Assembly: GCA_035464115.1 (NCBI GenBank)
Contig: DATHSN010000193.1
Coordinates: forward strand, 1 to 12,735
Length of the DNA stretch: 12,735 nucleotides
Reading direction: 5' to 3'
Origin: DATHSN01 sp035464115
Lineage (GTDB): Bacteria > Actinomycetota > Acidimicrobiia > Acidimicrobiales > SKKL01
The notes under the pieces are model-generated. The model did no database searches, was not told the DNA's origin, and saw only the letters and a program-made list of their open reading frames with translations. Both the position numbers and the translations under genes were made by a program. How positions within the stretch are numbered: the stretch's first letter is position 1; every line of letters begins with the position of its first letter. Positions 1 through 6,167 of this stretch are shown here, one piece after another.

Positions 1-86
1 GCGCGCCAGGCGCGCAGATCGCGCGACGGTTCGGGGATCGGGGGCCCGCAGTCGCTCGCTCGGGCCCGTGGCGCCGGCCCGAGCCC
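1..86. other. Intergenic edge with two inverted repeats
   Basis: No gene is seen here. Two inverted repeats are visible: GCGCGCC / GGCGCGC at 1-15 with a 1-base spacer, and GGGCCCG (42-48) / CGGGCCC (61-67) around a 12-base loop. The second lies just past the stop of the methyltransferase on the minus strand and could act in transcription termination, but there is no T-run. In sequence this GC-rich, such short repeats can arise by chance. Confidence 0.3.
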
Positions 87-833
87 TCAGCCGTCGCCGT
101 CGGCCGGCATCGCCCAGACCGAGACGTGCGACGGGCTCTCGCCGGTGAACGGCGAGCGGTCCCACCCCGCCCAGCGGTGCTGCAGGGTCAGGCCGGCGAG
201 CCGGGCCATCAGGTCGAGCTCGGACGGCCACACGTAGCGGAGGGGCGTGGTGACCTCACGGACGTCGCCGTCCCGAGCCACGAAATGGTGTGACACCGCC
301 TGCTGGGCGACGAGGTCGACGTAGCGGTCGTAGCCGACGTACCCCGGGGCGTGGGCGAACACCCGGGCGTCGTCGCCCGGCGGCAGGCGGCGGAGCTGGG
401 GCACGCCGACCTCCACGACGAAGCACCCACCGGGTTCGAGGTGGGCGGCGGCGTTGGCGAAGCACGCCACCTGCTGGTCCTGGGTGACCAGGTTCCCGAT
501 GGTGTTGAACACCAGGTAGACGAGCCGGACGCGGCCGCCGACCCGGGTCGTCGCCATGTCGCCCATGGTGACGGCGACCCGCTGCTCGGGGTCCTTGACC
601 CGGAGGCGCTCGGCCATGGCCGGGGACAGCTCGATCCCCGCGACGGGCACCCCGCGAGCCGCGAGCGGCAACGCGATGCGTCCGGTGCCCACGGCGAGCT
701 CCAGCGCGGCGCCGTCGCCGGCCAGCTCGGCGAGGACGTCGACGGTCCGCTCGATCACGTCGGGATCGAAGTGCGGCCCGGAGCCGTCGTCGTAGCGGGC
801 CGCGACGTCGGGGCCGAAGTGATCGGGGAGCAT
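87..833 (-). CDS. Class I SAM-dependent methyltransferase
   Basis: Predicted 248-residue soluble methyltransferase that would transfer a methyl group from S-adenosylmethionine to an unknown substrate. The SAM-binding motif I is ELAVGTGR (residues 45-52). An acidic residue ending the next strand (E68 in VAGIELSPAM) is expected to hold the ribose. A YLVFNTIGNL stretch follows around residue 110, then LEPGGCFVVEVG, the usual post-motif strand. The length fits a minimal Methyltransf_25-like fold. ATG at 833 is chosen because it opens the MLPDHFGPDVAARYD segment, a typical N-terminus of this group; the frame stays open far upstream, but only as a shadow of the gene on the other strand. No strong ribosome site is seen. 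The gene is divergent from parA across a 96-base gap. Fold call is firm; substrate unknown. Confidence 0.85.
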   Translation of the reverse strand: MLPDHFGPDVAARYDDGSGPHFDPDVIERTVDVLAELAGDGAALELAVGTGRIALPLAARGVPVAGIELSPAMAERLRVKDPEQRVAVTMGDMATTRVGGRVRLVYLVFNTIGNLVTQDQQVACFANAAAHLEPGGCFVVEVGVPQLRRLPPGDDARVFAHAPGYVGYDRYVDLVAQQAVSHHFVARDGDVREVTTPLRYVWPSELDLMARLAGLTLQHRWAGWDRSPFTGESPSHVSVWAMPADGDG

Positions 834-929
834 GCCGAGACGGTTCCACCCCGGCCGGCCGGCGGCGAGCGAGTTCCGTGCGCCCCCGGCTCCGCGGCTG
901 AGCCGCCCCCGTTCGGTACGGTTCCTGGG

Positions 930-1706
930 ATGGCGATCTACGCGGTGGTGAACCAGAAGGGCGGCGTGGGCAAGACCACCGTCGCGCTCGGGTTGGCCGC
1001 CGCCGCCGCGCTCGCCGGCCGCCGGGTGCTCGTCGTCGACATCGACCCGCAGGCCAACGCCACCGCCGGGCTCGGGGTCTGGTCGCCCGCCGCCACCGTC
1101 GACCACGCTCTCGCCGCCGAGCGCCCGGGTGGCATCGCCGACGTGGTGGTGGCGTCGGGCTGGCCCGCGGTGGTGGGCACGGTCCCCGACGTGGCGCCCA
1201 GCTCGCCGGGCCTGGCCGCCCGCGAGCCCCAGCTCGCCACCGACCCCATCGGCGCCCAGGACCGGCTCCGGGTGGCCCTGAAGGGCGACGACCACGACCT
1301 GGTCCTCATCGACTGCCCTCCGTCGCTCGGGCTGCTCACCATCAACGGGCTGTTCGCCGCCGATCGTGCGCTGGTTGTCACTGCGCCGGCGGCGTGGGCG
1401 TCCGATGCCGTCGACCAGGTGCTCACCACCATCGAGCGGGTCGGTGCCCGCCGACCCGGTGGGCTCCCGGTGGCCGGCATCGCCGTCAACAACCTGGGTC
1501 GCACCCGCGACGCCAGCTACTGGTACCGCCAGCTCTGCGACACCCACGGCGAGCTCGTCCTGCCGCCGATCCGCCAGCGCGCCGCCATCACCGAGGCGGG
1601 GGCCCAGTCGCTGCCGGTGCACGCCCTCGGCAACCGCACCGGCGCGGCCGAGGCCGGCGACGAGTTCACGTCGGTGCTGCGGGCCCTCATCGGAGCCGAG
1701 ACATGA
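930..1706 (+). CDS. ParA/MinD-type P-loop ATPase, orphan
   Basis: Predicted 258-residue ATPase of the ParA family, which moves or positions cargo (DNA, protein clusters) by ATP-dependent dimerisation on a surface. The deviant Walker A is KGGVGKTT (residues 10-17) with the signature lysine K10. Walker A' is VVDIDPQAN (35-43) and Walker B is LVLIDCPPS (124-132). There is no N-terminal HTH, so this is the short Soj-like form. ATG at 930 starts directly before the first beta strand. No ParB gene or clear parS site is visible nearby, so a role in chromosome partition is not supported by context. The stop overlaps the next start (ATGA at 1703-1706), so the partner is probably the tail-anchored repeat protein. 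Symbol left blank because the cargo is unknown. Confidence 0.88.
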   Translation: MAIYAVVNQKGGVGKTTVALGLAAAAALAGRRVLVVDIDPQANATAGLGVWSPAATVDHALAAERPGGIADVVVASGWPAVVGTVPDVAPSSPGLAAREPQLATDPIGAQDRLRVALKGDDHDLVLIDCPPSLGLLTINGLFAADRALVVTAPAAWASDAVDQVLTTIERVGARRPGGLPVAGIAVNNLGRTRDASYWYRQLCDTHGELVLPPIRQRAAITEAGAQSLPVHALGNRTGAAEAGDEFTSVLRALIGAET

Positions 1707-2101
1707 CCTACGACCCCAAGCGCACCCGTCGGGCCACGCCGCCCACCGATCCCGAGGCCGCCGCCGACGCCGCCCCCGTCGACGCCCTGCTCGGCCCGGT
1801 CGACGACACCGAGCCCGAGGGCGAGCCCGCCAGCGCCGTGCCCGAGGGCGAGCCGACGAGCATCGAGCCTGGGGGCGAGCCGACGAGCATCGAGCCTGGG
1901 GGCGAGCGAACGGGCATCGAGCCTGGGGGCGAGCCGACGAGCGCCGTGCCCGAGCCGGGGCCGACGCACCGTCCGGCGCCGGGCATCGCCACCCCGCACG
2001 CGGTCGAGGCGTTCGTGGCCCGCAGCGTGTGGCGCCCGGTGCTCGCCGCTCTCGTGGCGTTGGTGGTGCTGACCTGGCTGGTGCGCCGCCGCCGGGGCTG
2101 A
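1703..2101 (+). CDS. Small repeat protein with C-terminal membrane anchor
   Basis: Predicted 132-residue protein of unrecognised family. Three parts are visible: a basic then acidic, Pro/Ala/Asp-rich N-terminus (1-39), five copies of a nine-residue repeat of the type GEPTSIEPG (40-84), and a C-terminal hydrophobic helix (about 112-127, PVLAALVALVVLTWLV) followed by RRRRG. The long part is probably disordered. With no signal peptide and an Arg-rich tail, it looks like a tail-anchored membrane protein; topology is not certain. The start overlaps the parA stop by four bases (ATGA), which implies translational coupling. It may anchor or recruit the ParA ATPase at the membrane, but this rests on position only. 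Confidence 0.7.
   Translation: MTYDPKRTRRATPPTDPEAAADAAPVDALLGPVDDTEPEGEPASAVPEGEPTSIEPGGEPTSIEPGGERTGIEPGGEPTSAVPEPGPTHRPAPGIATPHAVEAFVARSVWRPVLAALVALVVLTWLVRRRRG
1820..1954 (+). repeat. Five tandem 27-bp coding repeats
   Basis: Five consecutive 27-bp units encode GEPASAVPE, GEPTSIEPG, GEPTSIEPG, GERTGIEPG and GEPTSAVPE. The middle units are almost identical at DNA level, which indicates recent duplication, so copy number may differ between strains. The unit is a multiple of three, so expansion keeps the frame. Confidence 0.9.
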
Positions 2102-2115
2102 CGTCTCGTTGATCA

Positions 2116-2144
2116 CCTCGGACGGCCGGGCGCCGTGTCCGAGG
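2116..2144. terminator. Possible hairpin after the parA unit
   Basis: Inverted repeat CCTCGGAC (2116-2123) / GTCCGAGG (2137-2144) around a 13-base loop, 15 bases after the stop of the tail-anchored protein. No T-run follows, so an intrinsic terminator is only a possibility. Confidence 0.35.
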
Positions 2145-2178
2145 CCCGCGCTCGGACGGCTCCCGTGGCCGTCGGGGT

Positions 2179-2450
2179 GTGATCCCGGGCTGGCTGCGGC
2201 GCACCGGCGTGGTCGTCGCGAACCACCGTCGTGGTGATGCAGCTGGTGCCGTACGGCTGGAGCCACACGAACCCACCGGTCACCGACGACGCACCCTGGC
2301 CGTCGGCCGCGGCGGAACGGCTCGCTCGTGGATCCTGCTACGACTGCCACAGCAACGAGACGGCGTGGCCCGCGTACTCCTGCGTCGCGCCCATGTCGTG
2401 GCTGGTGCGCCGCGACGTCGACGCCGGCCGCGACGCCACCGCGGATCGAT
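2179..2450 (+). pseudogene. Remnant of a haem-binding-domain (CxxCH) protein gene
   Basis: The reading frame starting with GTG at 2179 gives MIPGWLRRTGVVVA, the start of a membrane-anchor helix. Removing one base at 2221-2222 (gcgAacc) joins it to TTVVVMQLVPYGWSHTNPPV and then SCYDCHSNETAWPAYS and VAPMSWLVRRDVDAGRD. This is the N-terminal anchor plus haem-binding domain (Haem_bd type), with CxxCH encoded at 2336-2350. The match stops near 2432, where family members continue with a segment rich in Ser/Trp/Asp and a distal Met-Pro-Pro motif. Here the sequence runs into the 3' end of the GNAT gene on the other strand. So the gene carries one +1 frameshift and has lost its 3' half. The frameshift alone could be a sequencing error; the truncation could not. 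The remaining bases between 2102 and 2178 hold no other gene. Confidence 0.7.
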
Positions 2451-2452
2451 CG

Positions 2453-2980
2453 TCAGCTCAGGCTGCGCTCCATGAACCGCCAGTTGTGATGCAGCTCATC
2501 GGGCACTTCCGCACCGTCGTAGATGGGCCGGTCGCGAAACCCCTCGGCCTCGTAGAGCCGGTGTGCCGACGTCATGAACGGGCCGGAATCGAGTCGCATG
2601 CTCGTGTACCCGAACGACTCCGCATCCGAGATCAGGCGCCGCACGATGACGGATCCCAGCCCGCCACCACGTTGGTCGGGCCGCACGAACACCCGCTTCA
2701 TCTCCGATGCTCCGTCGCTCGTGCGGCGCACGCCGCCCATGCCGACGACCTGTCCGCCCCGGTGAACGGTGTAGAACACGCCCTCGGGTGGTTCCGCTGC
2801 GCACAGAGCGTCGAGCGTGGCGGCCACGTACTCGGGGATCGTCCGTCCCAACAGCGGTTCCAGGCCGATCCCGAAACCGTGCCGGATGTGTGCGTCCGCC
2901 CATTCGAGGTACTCGACGTTGAGCTCGGTCAAGACCGCGCGATCGCGGCGCGCATCAGCGGGTTCGAACGTGATCGCCAT
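2453..2980 (-). CDS. GNAT-family N-acetyltransferase
   Basis: Predicted 175-residue acetyl-CoA-dependent N-acyltransferase; substrate unknown (small amines, amino acids or peptides are common in the family). The order of elements is typical: a helical N-terminus, VFYTVHRGGQVVGMGGVR (beta strands 2-3), KRVFVRPDQRGGGLGSVIV (strand 4 and the acetyl-CoA pyrophosphate loop Q103-G109), and a C-terminal LYEAEGFRDRPIY motif. The length is normal, so the gene appears intact. ATG at 2980 is the first start; a frame ending one base before it may be coupled to it. Base composition is lower in GC than the neighbours, with more A/T in third positions. The gene sits exactly where a haem-binding gene is cut off, which suggests arrival by insertion or rearrangement. 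Confidence 0.85.
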   Translation of the reverse strand: MAITFEPADARRDRAVLTELNVEYLEWADAHIRHGFGIGLEPLLGRTIPEYVAATLDALCAAEPPEGVFYTVHRGGQVVGMGGVRRTSDGASEMKRVFVRPDQRGGGLGSVIVRRLISDAESFGYTSMRLDSGPFMTSAHRLYEAEGFRDRPIYDGAEVPDELHHNWRFMERSLS

Positions 2981-2981
2981 G

Positions 2982-3068
2982 TCACACCGCTCCGTCGACG
3001 AGCCAGGCGGGGGTGCACGCCCGTTGCTCGAACCGGGCGACGAGCATCACGTCTGTGTTCGTGAACAC
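2982..3068 (-). other. Doubtful 28-codon frame ahead of the GNAT gene
   Basis: A GTG-started frame encodes VFTNTDVMLVARFEQRAC and about ten more residues, ending TGA one base before the GNAT ATG. A GGGGAG sequence lies a few bases upstream of the GTG. It could be a short upstream peptide coupled to the GNAT gene, the tail of a gene broken by the same rearrangement, or chance. No family is recognised. Confidence 0.2.
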
Positions 3069-3088
3069 ACTGACTCCCCAGGGATCGG

Positions 3089-4123
3089 TCAGGCGAGCGG
3101 TCGTCCGAACGGCATCTCGTCGCACCACGTGCCGAGGAACGCCTCGGCCCGGTAGCAGGCGGCGAGCAGGGGGCCGTCGTCGTGGCCCAGCACCTCGGCC
3201 ACCAGGTCGCTCACCGTGGTGGTGACCGCGGCGCGGGCGGACTCGACGGTGGCGTCGTCGGCGGGCCACCAGGCCAGCAGGGGCCCGAGGGTGGTGAGGA
3301 AGTCGGGCAGGGCGACGATCTCGCGGCGGCGCAGGACGGCCAGGCCCTTGGCCGAGATCGGCTGGCAGCCCACGGGGACGACCACCCGGGCGCCGAGCGC
3401 CTCGGCGGCGTCGCCGTCGATCATCCCCTGCTTCGAGCCGCAGAACAGCACGTCGGCGTCGACGCCCAACAGCGCGGCGGCCGGTTCCGGTGCGTCGGTG
3501 AGCTCGGCGACCGCGGCGCCGCCCCGGGCCGCCACCGCGGGATCGAGGCCGTCGGCGTCGACGGCGGTGCCCTTCGGACCCGACAGGGCGACGATGGTGG
3601 CGCCCCGCTCGGCCACCGCGCGCACCAGCGGTCCGGTGGCTGGTCCGAACCCCTCGATGGCGACGGTGCGACCGTCGAGGCCACCGCAGGCGGCCGCCGC
3701 GGCCACCGCGGCGCCGAGCCCGGCGAGGTCGGTGTCGAGGGTGACCCCGCCGACGTCGGTGTGACGGAGCGACCCCCGGGTGTCGAGGCTGGTGAGCGGC
3801 TCGAGCGCGGCGGCGTCGACACCCGGTCCGGGGTCGAGCGCGATGCCGTCGAGGGGGAGGCCCGCGGCGGCGAGCGCGGCGGCCTCCTCGGCGAACCCGG
3901 CGAGCGCCTCGGCCCGCGCTGCGGGCTCGGCGTTGACCCCTGCCGACGCTCCCGATCCCTGCTGCTCGAGCGACGCGAACGCGTAGGTGGTGGTGCGCGC
4001 CAGCGCCTTGGCACCGCCCTGGAGGATCTTCGGCGCCACCCGCACGATGCCCGTGGCGCGCTCGGCACCGTCGAGATCGACCACCACGAACGCGGCGCCA
4101 CCCTGGAGCTTGTGGATCTTCAC
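3089..4123 (-). CDS. Divergent Glu/Leu/Phe/Val dehydrogenase-like protein
   Basis: Predicted 344-residue cytoplasmic protein with the architecture of amino acid (ELFV) dehydrogenases, which deaminate amino acids using NAD(P). An N-terminal dimerisation/substrate domain (1-145) precedes a Rossmann domain with VAIEGFGPATG (153-163), the dinucleotide loop. DVLFCGSKQGMID, VPVGCQPISAKG and ALPDFLTTLGPLLAWWP match the family's late Rossmann segments. By eye the catalytic region is altered: the KGGxR block reads ATGIVR (23-28), the TWK block reads TYA (46-48), GGAKGG reads SGASAG (57-62), and the PAPD aspartate block reads PGPG (97-100). The usual substrate and catalytic lysines therefore seem absent. 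It may be a pseudoenzyme or act on a different substrate. GTG at 4123 is chosen because no other start lies between it and the domain. Divergent from the cobalamin-type regulator; motif site 1 lies between them. Confidence 0.75.
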   Translation of the reverse strand: MKIHKLQGGAAFVVVDLDGAERATGIVRVAPKILQGGAKALARTTTYAFASLEQQGSGASAGVNAEPAARAEALAGFAEEAAALAAAGLPLDGIALDPGPGVDAAALEPLTSLDTRGSLRHTDVGGVTLDTDLAGLGAAVAAAAACGGLDGRTVAIEGFGPATGPLVRAVAERGATIVALSGPKGTAVDADGLDPAVAARGGAAVAELTDAPEPAAALLGVDADVLFCGSKQGMIDGDAAEALGARVVVPVGCQPISAKGLAVLRRREIVALPDFLTTLGPLLAWWPADDATVESARAAVTTTVSDLVAEVLGHDDGPLLAACYRAEAFLGTWCDEMPFGRPLA

Positions 4124-4166
4124 GGCGCCGATCGTGGCACACGATCGCGTCCCACCCCGGATTAGA

Positions 4167-4179
4167 CTTACCGCTAATT
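4167..4179 (+). promoter_or_regulatory. AT-rich motif site 1 (putative operator)
   Basis: CTTACCGCTAATT lies in the gap between the ELFV-like gene and the cobalamin-type regulator, 16 bases before the regulator's GTG at 4196. It fits the four-site consensus TTMNYRCTAAWT. The same gap also has ATTAG (4161-4165) and CTAAT (4174-4178), a perfect dyad with an 8-base spacer. TAGACT at 4163-4168 could serve as a -10 for the regulator. The position is suited to autoregulation and to control of the divergent gene. Binding is inferred. Confidence 0.6.
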
Positions 4180-4195
4180 CACCGGAAGAGTGACG

Positions 4196-5110
4196 GTGAT
4201 CACGCCCGCGGTGCGTGGCGCACTCGAGCGAGGACGTGAGCGCATGGGCGCGACAGACGACCACATCAGCCTGCAGGAGGCCGCCGACGAGCTCGGCGTG
4301 CACTACATGACGGCGTACCGCTACGTCCGCACCGGCCGCCTCGAGGCCGAGAAGGCCGGGGCGGTGTGGCAGGTGCGGCGGGTGGTGCTCGAGGAGTTCG
4401 CCCGCCGCCAGGGCGCCGAGGCCGTCGCCGGGCCCCGTAGCCGCCCCGAGCGGCGGGCCGAGCTGGCCCACCGGCTCGAGGACCGCCTCACCGCCGGCGA
4501 CGAGGCCGGGGCCTGGGCCGTCATCGAGGCCGCCATGGCCGCCGGTGCCGATCCCGAGGAGATCTACCTCGACGTGCTCGTGCCGGCGTTGCGCACGCTC
4601 GGCGAGCGCTGGGCCGACGACGAGCTGTCGATCGCCCGGGAGCACCAGGCGTCGGCCGTCGCCCTGCGGGTCATCGGCCGGCTCGGGCCGCGCTTCGCCC
4701 GCCGGGGCCGCAAGCGGGGCACCGTGGTGCTCGGCGCCCCACCCCACGACCTCTACACCCTGCCCGCGGCGATCCTCGCCGATCTGCTGCGCGGGAGGGG
4801 GTTCCAGGTGGTGGAGCTGGGGGCGAACACGCCGGCCGAGTCGTTCGTCGAGGCCGCGGCGGGCGCCGAGCGGCTGGTGGCGGTGGGCGTGAGCTCCACG
4901 CTGCACGGCAACGAGGCGGCGGTGCGCGAGGTCATCGAGGCGCTGCGGGCGGCCGATGCCGACGTGCCCATCGTGCTCGGTGGTGGCGCCTGGCCCGACG
5001 CGGCGTCGGCCCACGCCATCGGGGCGAACGCGTGGGCGCACAGCGGGCGCGACGCGGTCGAGGTGTTCGACGGCCTCACCCGCCGTCCGGTGCGCCGCGG
5101 GGCGCCCTGA
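4196..5110 (+). CDS. Excisionase-type HTH + cobalamin-binding regulator, CarH/LitR-like
   Basis: Predicted 304-residue transcription regulator. Residues 23-72 (ISLQEAADELGVHYMTAYRYVRTGRL and a basic wing) form an excisionase/MerR-like winged HTH. About 88-165 are a helical B12-binding cap containing W139-x9-E149-H150, the Wx9EH motif that in CarH/LitR senses adenosylcobalamin photolysis. About 175-285 are the B12-binding Rossmann domain; the lower-ligand position reads APPHDLY, keeping H184 of the DxHxxG motif but not the D or G. In the family, AdoCbl-bound tetramers repress DNA in the dark and light releases them. Two GTGs compete: 4190 has GGAAG touching it, while 4196 has that site (4184-4188) seven bases away, so 4196 is preferred; ATG 4244 also has a GAGGA upstream. 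The HTH is not the canonical MerR sequence of CarH. Domain call is firm; light sensing is inferred. Confidence 0.85.
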   Translation: MITPAVRGALERGRERMGATDDHISLQEAADELGVHYMTAYRYVRTGRLEAEKAGAVWQVRRVVLEEFARRQGAEAVAGPRSRPERRAELAHRLEDRLTAGDEAGAWAVIEAAMAAGADPEEIYLDVLVPALRTLGERWADDELSIAREHQASAVALRVIGRLGPRFARRGRKRGTVVLGAPPHDLYTLPAAILADLLRGRGFQVVELGANTPAESFVEAAAGAERLVAVGVSSTLHGNEAAVREVIEALRAADADVPIVLGGGAWPDAASAHAIGANAWAHSGRDAVEVFDGLTRRPVRRGAP

Positions 5111-5129
5111 CCGGCGCGCCCTGACCGGC
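5102..5129 (+). repeat. 14-bp tandem duplication over a stop codon
   Basis: GCGCCCTGACCGGC occurs twice head to tail (5102-5115 and 5116-5129), spanning the stop of the cobalamin-type regulator. The duplication falls after the first TGA, so it does not alter the protein. The rest of the gap up to 5184, between convergent genes, is GC-rich with no clear terminator. Confidence 0.8.
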
Positions 5130-5184
5130 GCACGACGGTCGGCGCGACGGCTCCCGGCGGGCGGGGATCGACCCGGCGGAAGGA

Positions 5185-5859
5185 TCAGCCGAAGGAGCTG
5201 GTGGGCAGGTCGGTCTCGTCGTCGACGATCGCCCGCACGATGCGCTCGGCGGCCACCGCGGGGTCGAGGCCGGTGGGCAGGCGGGGCGCCGTGCCGGCGA
5301 GGGGCCGCTCGGCCAGGCCGGTCTCGAGGTGCGGTGGGCGGGCGCTGAGGAACCGCACCTTCTGGCGGCGCAGCTCGAGGGCGAGGGCGTCGTCGATGGC
5401 GCGCAGCGCCGCCTTCGACGCCGAGTAGGCGGCCATGTGGGCGGTGGGCCGCTCGGCGACGACGCCGGTGAGGTGCACGACGACGCCACCCGAGAGGTGG
5501 GGGAGGGCGGCGCGCACGAGGCGGACGGGCCCGAACACGTTGGTGACGAACAGCTCCTCGAGCGTGTCGTCGTCGAGCTCGGCGAGGGGGCCGAACGCCA
5601 CCACACCGGAGGCGTCGACGATGCCGTCGAGGCGGCCGTGGGCGTCGATCGCCGCGGCGACCGCGGCCTGGCCGATGCCGGGCAACGACAGGTCGCCGGC
5701 CACGTGGGGACGGTCGCCGGCGACCTCGGCGAGGCGCTCGGGGGTGCGCGAGGTGAGGGTGAGCCGGGCGCCACGCTCCTCGAGCGCGGCCGTGAGGGCG
5801 CGGCCGAGGCCGCCGGCGGCGCCCGCCACGAGGAACGAGGCGCCGCCGAGGTCGGTCAC
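5185..5859 (-). CDS. Short-chain dehydrogenase/reductase (SDR)
   Basis: Predicted 224-residue NAD(P)-dependent oxidoreductase of the classical SDR type; substrate unknown. The dinucleotide loop is AGAAGGLG (12-19), the NNAG position reads DASG (82-85), the structural/catalytic Asn is N107 (FVTNVFG), and YSASK (145-149) supplies the catalytic Tyr and Lys. The catalytic Ser, normally 13 residues before the Tyr, falls on G132 in VVHLTGVV; T131 is next to it, so the residue may be shifted or lost. Length is slightly short for the family but complete. GTG at 5859 overlaps the upstream gene's stop by four bases, so the two are coupled. Read from the divergent promoter region with motif site 2. SDR genes occur in known LitR/CarH regulons, which fits but does not prove this setting. 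Confidence 0.88.
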   Translation of the reverse strand: MTDLGGASFLVAGAAGGLGRALTAALEERGARLTLTSRTPERLAEVAGDRPHVAGDLSLPGIGQAAVAAAIDAHGRLDGIVDASGVVAFGPLAELDDDTLEELFVTNVFGPVRLVRAALPHLSGGVVVHLTGVVAERPTAHMAAYSASKAALRAIDDALALELRRQKVRFLSARPPHLETGLAERPLAGTAPRLPTGLDPAVAAERIVRAIVDDETDLPTSSFG

Positions 5860-6122
5860 GACGGCGAGGCCGCCAGGCGGGTGAGGGCGTCGTCGACCCA
5901 CGTGCGCTCGACGAGGGTGCGCCCGGGCAGGTCGACCAGGAGCTGGTCGACGGCCGCGACGGTGCTCAGGGTGGCGCCGTCGTCGGCGGCGAGCAGCCGC
6001 AGGTCGAGCAGGTGGTCGACCACGCGGGAGCGGTCGACGAGCTCGCCGTCGAGCGACGCCCGGATGCGGTCGATCGCCGCGACGACGGCGGGATCGGAGC
6101 TGGTGCGCTCGGTGGTCTCCAC
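5856..6122 (-). CDS. Small conserved-looking protein of unknown function
   Basis: Predicted 88-residue acidic, mainly helical protein; no family recognised, no membrane segment, no cysteines. Visible elements are a Thr/Glu-rich N-terminus, AVVAAIDRIRASLDGELVD, and a C-terminal WVDDALTRLAAS. Two GTGs are possible: 6128, which overlaps its own ribosome site, and 6122, which has GGAGG (6132-6128 on the minus strand) five bases away; 6122 is preferred. It is the first gene of a two-gene unit with the SDR (four-base GTGA overlap), about 20 bases downstream of motif site 2. It may be an accessory subunit of the SDR, but only position suggests this. Confidence 0.7.
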   Translation of the reverse strand: METTERTSSDPAVVAAIDRIRASLDGELVDRSRVVDHLLDLRLLAADDGATLSTVAAVDQLLVDLPGRTLVERTWVDDALTRLAASPS

Positions 6123-6142
6123 GGTCACCTCCAGGTGAAAGT

Positions 6143-6155
6143 CTTAGCACTAAAT
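6143..6155 (+). promoter_or_regulatory. AT-rich motif site 2 (putative operator)
   Basis: CTTAGCACTAAAT lies in the 45-base gap between the small-gene/SDR unit (-) and the DUF2071 gene (+). It holds the perfect dyad TTAG-CA-CTAA (6144-6153), and CACTA-AATA-TAGTG (6148-6161) overlaps it. A protein bound here would cover the -10 of the DUF2071 gene and the start region of the divergent unit, so it could control both directions. Confidence 0.65.
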
Positions 6156-6160
6156 ATAGT
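6155..6160 (+). promoter_or_regulatory. -10 element of a leaderless promoter
   Basis: TATAGT, a near-perfect -10, ends seven bases before the A of ATG 6168 (usual distance to the transcription start), and no ribosome site lies between. The DUF2071 mRNA would then begin at or within a base of its start codon. Leaderless mRNAs are common in Actinobacteria. Confidence 0.6.
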
Positions 6161-6167
6161 GGTGCTC

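Noticed and set aside
1820..1954. 27-bp repeats as a CRISPR-like or iteron array
   Set aside because: Units are in frame, directly adjacent with no spacers, and encode a regular nine-residue repeat, so they are a coding repeat.
87..2276. Open minus-strand frame of about 730 codons
   Set aside because: Only its 3' part (to 833) is methyltransferase. The upstream part lies opposite the ParA gene and is Arg/Gly/Ala/Asp-rich, typical of a shadow frame in high-GC DNA.
2231..3064. Long plus-strand frame starting in the haem-binding remnant
   Set aside because: After about 2432 the translation loses any family likeness and runs antisense to an intact GNAT gene, so it is not a fusion protein.
3182..4165. 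Plus-strand frame of 327 codons opposite the ELFV-like gene
   Set aside because: Composition is Gly/Arg/Asp/His-rich without any recognised motif, and it mirrors a gene with clear family motifs.
3089..5041. Minus-strand frame extending the ELFV-like gene to 650 codons
   Set aside because: The part beyond 4123 crosses the divergent promoter and lies antisense to the cobalamin-type regulator.
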